Position numbers and translations under genes: made by a program
Shown here: piece after piece, positions 52,273 to 60,146 of the stretch
How the letters are laid out: each line of letters opens with the position of its first letter
Position numbering within the stretch: position 1 is the stretch's first letter
Source of the DNA: Kiloniella majae
Lineage (GTDB): Bacteria; Pseudomonadota; Alphaproteobacteria; Kiloniellales; Kiloniellaceae
Length of the DNA: 64,000 bases
Assembly (NCBI RefSeq): GCF_002118315.1
Contig: NZ_MTSZ01000012.1
Coordinates: forward strand, 1-64,000
Direction: 5' to 3'
Notes under the pieces: generated by a model
The model's input: the letters and a program-made list of their open reading frames with translations, nothing else
Told to the model about the DNA's origin: nothing
Database searches by the model: none

Positions 52273-53925
52273 CTATGCGTCTTCGAGCCAAACCTTTTCG
52301 AAATGGAATTCGAAAAGCGGATGCATACCATGATCACGAACATTATGCGTTGAATGGTTAAACAGATAACGCCAGTAAGGCTGAATAATGTGTCCGGAAT
52401 CTTGCAAGATCTGTTCAAGATCTTTCATTATATCCCGACGTTTGTCTGCATCTGCAATCGCAAGAGCTTGTTCCATTTTTGCATCAAATTCCGGGTTGCT
52501 GTGCGCGGTTTCATTCCACGCTTCTCCAGATCTGTAGGCAAGCGCCATGATTTGAACACCCAAAGGACGCATATTCCAGTTGGTGATAGAGAAAGGATAC
52601 TTGGTCCAATCATTCCAGAACGTTGATCCCGGTAATACTGTACGTTTTACCTTAAAGCCTGCTTCGCGAATTTGAGCCGCTACTGCATCTGCAGTATTTT
52701 TACGATAATCATCATCAATAGAGATGAGTTCGTGCTCATAATCGCTTTGGCCTGCTTCTGCCATTAGCTTCTGGGCACCCTCAATATCACGTTTTTGAAT
52801 GGGAAGTTCGTAATATTCAGGGTGAAGAGGGGCCACATGATGGTTTTCAGCAACAGTACCAGCACCGCCATACCCAAGCTGAAGGACAGTTTCATTGTCC
52901 ACGGCCATTTGCAAGGCTTTCCGAACACGCTGGTCGTCATATGGCTTATGGGTTGCATTGGTTCTTAGAACAACGGTTGCTGATGTAACAACTTCTGATC
53001 TGTTTAGGCCAAGACTATCCATAATTTCGATGAAGTCAGCCGTTGTTTGATAGTTTGTATGGATCTCACCAGATTCAAAGGCTGCAACTTCTGCAGAAGG
53101 ATCTGTACCGTAGTCAATGAATTCAACTCCATCCAGATAAACGTCACCATCCCACCATTTTCCATTTGTCCGGCGTTTAACGGATGCAGAAGTGCCGACT
53201 TCGTATGATTCCAGCTCGAACGGGCCTGTACCGATTGGGTTAGACGGCAGATCGCTGCCCATTTTTTCGTAATCACGATGTACAATAAGGGCTGGATAAT
53301 CGCTCATGCCCGGGATGATGGTAATGTCGGATTTAGGCAAGTTTAGCCGTACGGTATGGCTATCGATTTTTTCAATAGCACCTTCAATGGCTTTTCCTGT
53401 TTTTTCGTCGATAAGTGTGGCCATCCGACCAGCCATAGAATTACCTTCTACAGCCTTGTCACACCAGCGTGTCATATTAAAAACTACATCATCGGCATTG
53501 AAATCATCACCATTATTCCACTTAACGTCTTTGCGGACTTTAAGAGTGTAAACAGTGGCGTCATCGTTGATTTCCCATCCTTCGAGAAGACGCCCTTCGA
53601 AAGTAAAGTCGCGGTTGTAACGGACAAGCGGTTCTAGGAATTGGCGCGCGAGGTTACCCATTTCAGACCAGTCAAATGTACGCGGATCTTTGAGTTCACG
53701 TACACTGGTTGATACTTTCAGAATGCCACCTTTTTTACCTTCAGCAGCGATCGCTTCGGATGGTGCGACCATACCAAGCATACCGTATGCCGTGGCTGCT
53801 GTGGCACCGAAAACACTTGCAACTGCAAGGAATTCACGACGATCCATATTGCCAGATTTTGCCTCTTCAGCCATTTTGACTGTGTGAGATGGCATTGGCT
53901 TGCCATTACGTTTGAAGAATTTCAT
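52273..53925 (-). CDS. Dpp/Opp-type ABC transporter substrate-binding protein (family 5) with Tat-like signal
   Basis: The 550-residue protein starts with a long n-region and a twin-arginine motif, [11 protein letters not shown] (Arg29-Arg30), followed by a hydrophobic stretch to AIAAEG near residue 62, so export by Tat is likely. The SBP_bac_5 fold is clear: [83 protein letters not shown] precedes the ATG. First gene of the transporter operon. The family binds peptides, but also other compounds; here a betaine or N-methylated ligand is plausible. Confidence 0.92.
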   Translation of the reverse strand: MKFFKRNGKPMPSHTVKMAEEAKSGNMDRREFLAVASVFGATAATAYGMLGMVAPSEAIAAEGKKGGILKVSTSVRELKDPRTFDWSEMGNLARQFLEPLVRYNRDFTFEGRLLEGWEINDDATVYTLKVRKDVKWNNGDDFNADDVVFNMTRWCDKAVEGNSMAGRMATLIDEKTGKAIEGAIEKIDSHTVRLNLPKSDITIIPGMSDYPALIVHRDYEKMGSDLPSNPIGTGPFELESYEVGTSASVKRRTNGKWWDGDVYLDGVEFIDYGTDPSAEVAAFESGEIHTNYQTTADFIEIMDSLGLNRSEVVTSATVVLRTNATHKPYDDQRVRKALQMAVDNETVLQLGYGGAGTVAENHHVAPLHPEYYELPIQKRDIEGAQKLMAEAGQSDYEHELISIDDDYRKNTADAVAAQIREAGFKVKRTVLPGSTFWNDWTKYPFSITNWNMRPLGVQIMALAYRSGEAWNETAHSNPEFDAKMEQALAIADADKRRDIMKDLEQILQDSGHIIQPYWRYLFNHSTHNVRDHGMHPLFEFHFEKVWLEDA

Positions 53926-54093
53926 TTATAGTGCCTCCCGGTTGCGTGTTTTTTATCTGTTTGTTTTCGTTATTATATTTTTAAGTGTTTATTGTATCGT
54001 TTTTTTTGTCAAACCGTTGCGATCAAAAAATATATAAATCTCGGTGTTTTTGTGCATAAACAACAATAGTGCGGATTTGTAGAATTCCGCTAT

Positions 54094-54135
54094 TATGTGC
54101 ACGTTTAAATTATGTATGTGCACGTTTAAATTATG
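54094..54135. repeat. 21-bp exact tandem direct repeat, two copies
   Basis: Copy 1 is 54094-54114 and copy 2 is 54115-54135, identical over 21 bases (unit TATGTGCACGTTTAAATTATG without the last base counts 20). The unit equals two helical turns and contains the palindrome GTGCAC. It lies about 170-210 bases upstream of the binding-protein start, so it may be a paired activator or repressor site, for instance for the XRE or GlxA regulator. Confidence 0.75.
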
Positions 54136-54250
54136 CCCAAGCAGGGATGGAGCAACTTTCTTGTTATTCTGCTCGTTATTCGTCCTGCTGTAGATTATCT
54201 TTTTTGAACGCATTTATCTCCCTACTATTTTTCATAACCGTATGGCACTC

Positions 54251-54310
54251 AATGTCGTGACTTTGAGCGACATTCTGTTGCTTGATAGCGACTCTATCAA
54301 GTGTCGCTAT
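54251..54310. promoter_or_regulatory. Cluster of overlapping dyads after the XRE gene
   Basis: AATGTCG (54251-54257) pairs with CGACATT (54268-54274). CTTGATAG (54281-54288) pairs with CTATCAAG (54294-54301), and ATAGCGAC (54285-54292) pairs with GTCGCTAT (54303-54310). The last two stems share bases and exclude each other. It is 19 bases beyond the XRE stop and may be its transcription end or a multi-site operator with GCGAC half-sites. Confidence 0.5.
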
Positions 54311-54328
54311 TTGAATAAAGAGATAACG

Positions 54329-55204
54329 TTATTTTATTTCATCAATAAATTTTTTAATTTGCTCTTCGGCTTTGTCGGGGCCAACTGTTGCTAGTCGGAT
54401 TAATCTATCGAAGTGTTGTGTAAGGGCCTTAATGTGATCCACCGAGTTTACCAGCAGATACATATTCCCCAGATAAACTGCCGCACGCAGAGGACCGAAT
54501 AGAGTGTAGGGGGCGGAATAAACGGCTTGCTGATCAAAGAAAAACAAGCGGAATGTTGGGTAAAATTCACCAACAAGTTTCAACATGTGTTCCAACTGTT
54601 TTCTACGCACATCCACGGACAGTTCATTCCAAACACCTTCTCCTTTCGCGAATAGTTCAAGCGTTTGTAATGGCATACAGACTTCCATATCAGTGTCTGG
54701 CTTCGTAGTTTTAAGCAGATGTTGCTTTGCTTGTTGATCCTGGGCCTTGCGAATAAAGAGGTGGTTATATTTAAATTCGAATTCGCTGACTTCGTCGATC
54801 CTCATGGTATCTGGTAGTGTATTGGGCACGTACCTGATTTTGTAGCCAATGGCTTCCCTGTGCCATTCTTCCAGCTTACGTGTTGCTTCTTCTTCGTTCA
54901 TTTGCATGATTTCGATGGAAGGGACGATATCGTCACTGTGTCCATCATTTGCAATCAAGCCCATAAGCCAGTCCAAAGAAACTCCACAGGCTCTTGAAAT
55001 AGCACATAAAGTTTCTGCTCTTGGAAGCCTGGTTGAATCCGGCGCCAGAAACTGGCTCAAGGCGGAACGGTCTATACCTATTGATTTGGAGAACTGACTT
55101 AGATTGTTGCCGCTCTGCGAAATAAGCAGTGCCATTCGTTCACGAAAAATATGGGCTACATCCCGTTTATCTGAACTATTTAAATTAGATTGTTGTGAAT
55201 TCAC
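54329..55204 (-). CDS. XRE-family transcriptional regulator with a long uncharacterised C-terminal domain
   Basis: The 291-residue product has a Cro/C1-type helix-turn-helix at about 20-80 (LLISQSGNNLSQFSKSIGIDRSALSQFLAPDSTRLPRAETLCAISRACGVSLDWLMGL). The C-terminal 200 residues (from about 115) have no motif I recognise and may bind an effector. The start is GTG. It is divergent from the desaturase-MttB-oxidase operon (129-bp gap to 55334) and upstream of the dpp-like operon on the same strand, so it may control both. Confidence 0.83.
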   Translation of the reverse strand: MNSQQSNLNSSDKRDVAHIFRERMALLISQSGNNLSQFSKSIGIDRSALSQFLAPDSTRLPRAETLCAISRACGVSLDWLMGLIANDGHSDDIVPSIEIMQMNEEEATRKLEEWHREAIGYKIRYVPNTLPDTMRIDEVSEFEFKYNHLFIRKAQDQQAKQHLLKTTKPDTDMEVCMPLQTLELFAKGEGVWNELSVDVRRKQLEHMLKLVGEFYPTFRLFFFDQQAVYSAPYTLFGPLRAAVYLGNMYLLVNSVDHIKALTQHFDRLIRLATVGPDKAEEQIKKFIDEIK

Positions 55205-55333
55205 ATCATTATCCGCTTTTAGTTACAAAATGAACGATTAGCATCTAATTATTATTATAATGGTTGAATTGTATTATTGTCGATAGTCTTTTTCTGTCGC
55301 ATCGTTATTAAGTTAAATAACGGAGGTTTAAAA

Positions 55334-56305
55334 GTGTGGTTGCGTGATAGTGCTGAGTGGCGGACGGTATTACTAATTGTATTTTGCTATTTCTTTTTGG
55401 GGTTAATGATTCTCAATCCCTTTGGCATTCCCCTAATCATGCAGATACTTATAATCATTCCTTTGATTACTTTGCATTCATCACTCCAGCATGAATGTAT
55501 TCATGGACATCCCTTTGTGTCAGAAAAATTGAACGATGCCATTGCTATAATTCCGGTTGGGTTATTGGTTCCTTATCTTCGGTTTAAGGAAACGCATATC
55601 AAACACCACCAAAATGCGAGCATCAGTGATCCTTACGAAGACCCGGAAAGTGGCTATCAGGATTTGGAGATCTGGAAAACGCGCCCTGAGTGGATACGAA
55701 CTATTTTCGATTTTAATAATACGTTGTTTGGCCGGATGTTAATTGGCCCAACCCTAAGTGTTGTTGGTTTTTCTTTTTATGAGCTTAAAAATGGTGATCA
55801 GAAGGCTATTTTTATCTGGCTGACACACTTTGTGATGAGCGCATTAGTTGTTACTTTTATTTATGTCGTAAGTGATATGCCTGTCTGGGCTTATCTGGTC
55901 TGCAGTTATTTTGCCTATTCTTTATTGATGGTACGTACATTTTTAGAACATCAAGCCCATGAGTCGATGCGCGCGAGAACGGTTATTGTTGAAGATAAAG
56001 GTTTTTTCAGTCTTCTGTTTTTAAATAATAACTTACACGTTGTTCATCATGCCTATCCGACCGTGGCCTGGTATAAGTTACCTGGTATTTTCCAGAAAAA
56101 TCGCCAGCGATTTTTAGAAATGAACCGAGGTTACAGCTTTAAAAATTACGCTGAAATATTCAAACGTTTCACTTTTTCGCAAAAAGAACCTGTGCCGTAT
56201 CCTTTCACACCCAAAAGGCCTAAAGCTAAAAAAGCTCCATCACGTATCGATACCGCTACTAAGGCGGCGGCTAAAACAGTGTCTATAACAGATAACGTAA
56301 ATTAA
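55334..56305 (+). CDS. Fatty acid desaturase-fold di-iron membrane oxygenase
   Basis: From GTG 55334 (GGAGG seven bases upstream; the longer TTG-started frame from 55277 has no binding site) the product has 323 residues. It has four membrane helices and the three His boxes of the desaturase/hydroxylase family: HECIHGH, HIKHHQN and HVVHHAYP. It is first of a rightward operon with PhnD-like, MttB-like and flavoprotein genes. That context suggests an oxygenase for a methylated amine or related compound rather than a lipid desaturase; this is inference. The C-terminal 25 residues are Lys/Ala-rich and probably disordered. Confidence 0.8.
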   Translation: MWLRDSAEWRTVLLIVFCYFFLGLMILNPFGIPLIMQILIIIPLITLHSSLQHECIHGHPFVSEKLNDAIAIIPVGLLVPYLRFKETHIKHHQNASISDPYEDPESGYQDLEIWKTRPEWIRTIFDFNNTLFGRMLIGPTLSVVGFSFYELKNGDQKAIFIWLTHFVMSALVVTFIYVVSDMPVWAYLVCSYFAYSLLMVRTFLEHQAHESMRARTVIVEDKGFFSLLFLNNNLHVVHHAYPTVAWYKLPGIFQKNRQRFLEMNRGYSFKNYAEIFKRFTFSQKEPVPYPFTPKRPKAKKAPSRIDTATKAAAKTVSITDNVN

Positions 56306-56315
56306 GGTTGATGAG

Positions 56316-57128
56316 ATGAGTGAAGTGATTGTCTCTCTTCCCATGTATGATTGGCCAGAAGTTCAGACTTATAACGATCAATTTTATAAAGAACTTCGTA
56401 CAAGCCTTGCCGATCAGGGCTTTATAGCTCCCCCGGATTTGGATAGGACAACTGCGCCTGTTGAGCAATGGTTGGACAGTAATTTACTTTTGTCTCAAAC
56501 CTGTGGCCTGCCCTTTAAAACACTATTGAAAGATAAGGTGTCTTTAGTGGGGACACCCTCTTATGGCATCAACTGTGGGGCAGGTTCCTATTACAGTGTT
56601 ATCGTTGTTCATCAAGATGCATCGATTGATACATTGGATGACTTACAGGGATTGACCTTTGCTTATAACGATAAAGGATCTCAATCTGGTTATGCGGCAC
56701 TTCTGTACACTCTCAGCGCACTTGATAATGATGAAAAAAGTCTCGTAAAATCCTTTAACTCCTCTTTCGAGAGCGGTAGCCATCGCGCATCTATTCAAGC
56801 TGTTGCTATGGGGCAGGCCGATTTTGCGGCTATTGATGCCCTTAGTTGGGAGTTGGCTTTACGTCATGAGCCCGCTGCACAAAAACTCAGAGTTATAGCA
56901 ACAAGCGAACCGACACCAACGCTTCCCTTTATTACAGCTCGACGTTCTCGAAAAGAGATTGATCGGCTTCATATGGCAGTGGTTGATGCCATGATTTCCC
57001 TTGATGAAGAAACACGAGAAGCCTTACTTCTCATCGGTTTTTCTCCATTAAAAGAGCGGGATTATGACGTGATAGAAACACGATTGAATATTGTGAGACG
57101 TACCTTTGGCATGGGGTACGAAATTTAA
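56316..57128 (+). CDS. PhnD-like substrate-binding-fold protein without signal peptide
   Basis: The 270-residue protein resembles phosphate/phosphonate-type binding proteins: VSLPMYDWPEVQTYNDQFY at the start, GTPSYGINCGAGSYYSVIVV, SIDTLDDLQGLTFAYNDKGSQSGYAALLY and SGSHRASIQAVAMGQADFAAIDALSWEL. The N-terminus begins directly with the first strand, without a signal peptide or anchor, so it should stay in the cytoplasm. It may be a ligand sensor or carrier or an enzyme derived from the fold. It starts 10 bases after the desaturase gene. Confidence 0.75.
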   Translation: MSEVIVSLPMYDWPEVQTYNDQFYKELRTSLADQGFIAPPDLDRTTAPVEQWLDSNLLLSQTCGLPFKTLLKDKVSLVGTPSYGINCGAGSYYSVIVVHQDASIDTLDDLQGLTFAYNDKGSQSGYAALLYTLSALDNDEKSLVKSFNSSFESGSHRASIQAVAMGQADFAAIDALSWELALRHEPAAQKLRVIATSEPTPTLPFITARRSRKEIDRLHMAVVDAMISLDEETREALLLIGFSPLKERDYDVIETRLNIVRRTFGMGYEI

Positions 57129-57184
57129 GAGCGATTACCTTTGTTTTGTATTAGGTGTTTTGTACTATATTGGGAGACGCGGTC

Positions 57185-58726
57185 ATGATGCAAAGATCTG
57201 GGCGTAAAAGGAATAAAAGGCCGCATGTTGCTGCATCTGCGTTTCAGCAATTACCTTGGTCCAAAGTGCGGACACCTTATCAACCTGTTGAGATACTAAG
57301 TGAAGGGCAAATTGATGCCATTTGTGATACGGCTTATCGTATTCTCGAAGAAGTCGGTATTGATATTCTACACACAGAAGCAAAAGAAATCCTACGCAAG
57401 GCAGGTGCGAAGACAGAGGTCGGAAGCGACAGGGTCTGTATCGACCGTGATTTGATTAAAGAGGCGATGTCACATGCACCCTCGGATGTGATTTTACACG
57501 CCCGTAATCCAGCACATAATTTAAGTTTATCGCCCGGGCATATTTCTTTTGGATCTGTAGCATCTGCCCCAAACGTGAGTGATATAGAACGTGGGCGCCG
57601 ACCGGGAAATCAAGAGGATTATCGCAACCTTCTCAAGCTGTGTCAGTCATTAAATATTGTACATTTTATTGCGGGATATCCGGTAGAACCCGTTGATATT
57701 CTACCACGGATACGGCATCTCGAATGTATTGCAGATATGGTGCTACTAACTGACAAGGTTTTCCATGCATATGCTTTGGGGAAAGAACGTATAACTGATG
57801 CCTTGGAAATTACCCGTATAGCGCATGGTTGTGATAGTTGGGACGATTTTAAGAAAAAGACCCGGCTGTTTACTATCATCAATACGTCTTCTCCCCTTCG
57901 ATTGGACGGGGTGATGATAGATGGGGCCATAGAAATGGCGCGACATAATCAACTATGTGTTATTACACCCTTTACGCTGTCAGGTGCCATGGCACCGATT
58001 ACAGTGGCGGGAGCCTTATCCCAGCAACACGCTGAGGCACTTGCCGGGATGACATTATTGCAGTTGGTCGCGCCCGGGTGCCCTGTTGCTTATGGGGGCT
58101 TTACCTCGAATGTTGATATGAAAAGCGGATCGCCTGCCTTTGGAACGCCTGAGAATGCTCAGGCTGCCATGATTGGTGGACAGTTGGCCCGGCGGATAGG
58201 TGTTCCTTACCGTTCATCCAACGCCAACGCCTCGAATTGTGTAGATGCACAGGCAACCTACGAAAGCCAGATGTCGATATGGTCTGCTGTTATGGGGCAG
58301 GCCAATATGCTTATGCACGGTGCAGGGTGGATCGAAGGCGGGCTATGCGCCTCTTTTGAGAAGGTAATCATTGATGCAGAGATGCTGCAGATGATGACAA
58401 AGTTCCTGCAACCGCCTGAAATAACAGAAAGCAGTCTGGGATTGGACGCCGTTAAGGATGTGGGGCCAGGCGGACATTTCTTTGGTACACCCCATACGTT
58501 GGAACGTTACGAAACGGCCTTTTATTCCCCTATGGTATCGGACTGGAATAATTTTGAGAACTGGGAAGAAAAGGGATCAAAAACAGCAACCGAGCGAGCA
58601 CATTCTATCTATCAAAATATTATCAATGATTATCAACAACCTGATCTCGATATCGGTAGGCAAGATGAAATCGCTGACTTTGTGGCACGAAGAACCACTG
58701 AAGGTGGTGTATCGGGAGATTTCTAG
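57185..58726 (+). CDS. Second trimethylamine methyltransferase (MttB) family protein, non-pyrrolysine
   Basis: The 513-residue product (ATG 57185, GGGAGA seven bases upstream; a GTG at 57155 is less likely) shows the MttB layout: Arg/Lys-rich start, GQIDAICDTAYRILEEVGIDI, ISFGSVASAPNVSDIERGR, INTSSPLRLDGVMIDGAIEMARHNQ, GAMAPITVAGALSQQHAEALAGMTLLQL and MHGAGWIEGGLCASFEKVIIDAEMLQMM. There is no internal TAG. It is clearly divergent from the copy at 39223, so it probably has a different substrate. Operon with the flavoproteins downstream points to methyl transfer from a quaternary amine or sulfonium compound, followed by oxidative demethylation. Confidence 0.82.
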   Translation: MMQRSGRKRNKRPHVAASAFQQLPWSKVRTPYQPVEILSEGQIDAICDTAYRILEEVGIDILHTEAKEILRKAGAKTEVGSDRVCIDRDLIKEAMSHAPSDVILHARNPAHNLSLSPGHISFGSVASAPNVSDIERGRRPGNQEDYRNLLKLCQSLNIVHFIAGYPVEPVDILPRIRHLECIADMVLLTDKVFHAYALGKERITDALEITRIAHGCDSWDDFKKKTRLFTIINTSSPLRLDGVMIDGAIEMARHNQLCVITPFTLSGAMAPITVAGALSQQHAEALAGMTLLQLVAPGCPVAYGGFTSNVDMKSGSPAFGTPENAQAAMIGGQLARRIGVPYRSSNANASNCVDAQATYESQMSIWSAVMGQANMLMHGAGWIEGGLCASFEKVIIDAEMLQMMTKFLQPPEITESSLGLDAVKDVGPGGHFFGTPHTLERYETAFYSPMVSDWNNFENWEEKGSKTATERAHSIYQNIINDYQQPDLDIGRQDEIADFVARRTTEGGVSGDF

Positions 58727-58833
58727 TTTGGAAAACTCATGTCAGATAAAAGCAAAAACAATCAATAACTAAGAACAAATTCCATAAATCTGGAAAACCC
58801 AGACATCAGGAAGAAACAGGGACGAAGAGAAGA

Positions 58834-60141
58834 ATGAGTAAATCATACGACGCAATCATTATTGGTGCCGGGGTCATTGGGGCCTGTACCGCTTTTGAAA
58901 TGGCTAAGAAGGGTTGGAAAACTCTTTCCATCGATAAATTACCGGAATCCGGGTATGGTTCAACATCCGGTTCTTGCGCGATTATTCGGACTTATTATTC
59001 AGCTTTGGAAACCTGTGCACTTGCTTATGAAGGTTGGCATTACTGGAAAAACTGGAACGAATATATGGGCGTCCAGGATGATCATGGCATGATCGAATAT
59101 AAAGAAACGGGGTGCCTTGTTATTAAAACGCCTCACAATCATTCGCTTACTAAAGTCTGTGCAACGATGGATGAGATTGGGTGCCCCTATGAGGATATTC
59201 CGACATCTGATATCAAAAAGTATTTGCCGATCGCAGATACGCAACAATTTGAACCTGCACGACGCCCGGAAGATCCTGAATTTGGATTGCCAACGGGGCC
59301 AGCTGTTGAAGGCGCAGTGTTCTTCCCACGTGGTGGCTACGTTAATGACCCCAAACTGTCGGCCCATAATGCTCAACGCGCCGCGGAAGCTCACGGGGCG
59401 GAGTTTCTCTTTAAAACAGAGGTGAGTGAGATCCTGAAACAGAGCGGACGGATAAGTGGTGTCAAGTTATCAGACGGTACTGAGATCAACGCACCTGTTG
59501 TGATTAATGTTGCCGGTCCACATTCATCCAGGATCAATGAAATGGCTGGCGTGTGTCACGATATGAGAATGAGCACGCGTGCTCTTCGTCATGAGGTTGC
59601 TCATGTACCATCCCCAGAAGGATTTGATTTCGAGAAAGAGGGAATGGTTTATTCTGATAGTGATATCCATACCTACTGTCGCCCCGAGACGGGAAACAAT
59701 ATACTGATTGGATCCGAAGATCCTGCCTGTGATGAAAAAGAATGGGTAGATGATCCTGACAACTATGATGAAAACTTTTCCGAACAGTGGAAAGTTCTGG
59801 TTATGCGTATGGCTCAACGTTTCCCTGAACTTGGTATTCCCTCTAAAACGAAAGGCGTTGTTGCCCTCTATGACGTGACAGAAGACTGGATGCCGATTTA
59901 CGATAAAAGCAGTTTGCCCGGATTTTATATGGCTGTGGGGACCAGTGGTAACCAGTACAAAAACGCACCAGTCGCCGGAAAAATGATGACGGCAATTGTC
60001 GAGGCATGTGAGAATGGCCATGATCATGATACAACGCCTTTGCAATTCCATCTGGAGAATATCGACAAAAGCATTTCGCTTGGAGTGTTTTCCCGTAATC
60101 GTGAAATCAATCAGAATTCCAGCTTTTCAGTAATCGGATAG
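58834..60141 (+). CDS. FAD-dependent oxidoreductase, DAO/sarcosine oxidase beta-like
   Basis: The 435-residue protein has the FAD loop AIIIGAGVIGACTAFEMAKKG, GSTSGSCAIIRTYYS, PRGGYVNDPKLSAHNAQRAAEAHGAEF, and the C-terminal GFYMAVGTSGNQYKNAPVAGKMM. It belongs to the DAO group of N-methyl-amino-acid oxidases and dehydrogenases. It is 107 bases after the MttB-like gene and 5 bases before the dimethylglycine dehydrogenase-like gene, so it likely acts on the demethylated intermediate. Confidence 0.82.
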   Translation: MSKSYDAIIIGAGVIGACTAFEMAKKGWKTLSIDKLPESGYGSTSGSCAIIRTYYSALETCALAYEGWHYWKNWNEYMGVQDDHGMIEYKETGCLVIKTPHNHSLTKVCATMDEIGCPYEDIPTSDIKKYLPIADTQQFEPARRPEDPEFGLPTGPAVEGAVFFPRGGYVNDPKLSAHNAQRAAEAHGAEFLFKTEVSEILKQSGRISGVKLSDGTEINAPVVINVAGPHSSRINEMAGVCHDMRMSTRALRHEVAHVPSPEGFDFEKEGMVYSDSDIHTYCRPETGNNILIGSEDPACDEKEWVDDPDNYDENFSEQWKVLVMRMAQRFPELGIPSKTKGVVALYDVTEDWMPIYDKSSLPGFYMAVGTSGNQYKNAPVAGKMMTAIVEACENGHDHDTTPLQFHLENIDKSISLGVFSRNREINQNSSFSVIG

Positions 60142-60146
60142 GTCCC

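Larger units (their letters stand above)
53926..54328. other. 403-bp intergenic region upstream of the dpp-like operon
   Basis: No credible gene is found; short open frames here lack binding sites and known motifs. Going from the left: the leader of the binding-protein gene (to about 54060, A/T-rich), a small inverted repeat GCGGA/TCCGC (54071-54090), a 21-bp tandem repeat (54094-54135), and a cluster of GTCG/CGAC dyads (54251-54310) next to the end of the XRE gene. Confidence 0.7.

Noticed and set aside
54094-54135. CRISPR array
   Set aside because: Two directly adjoining copies without spacers and no cas genes.
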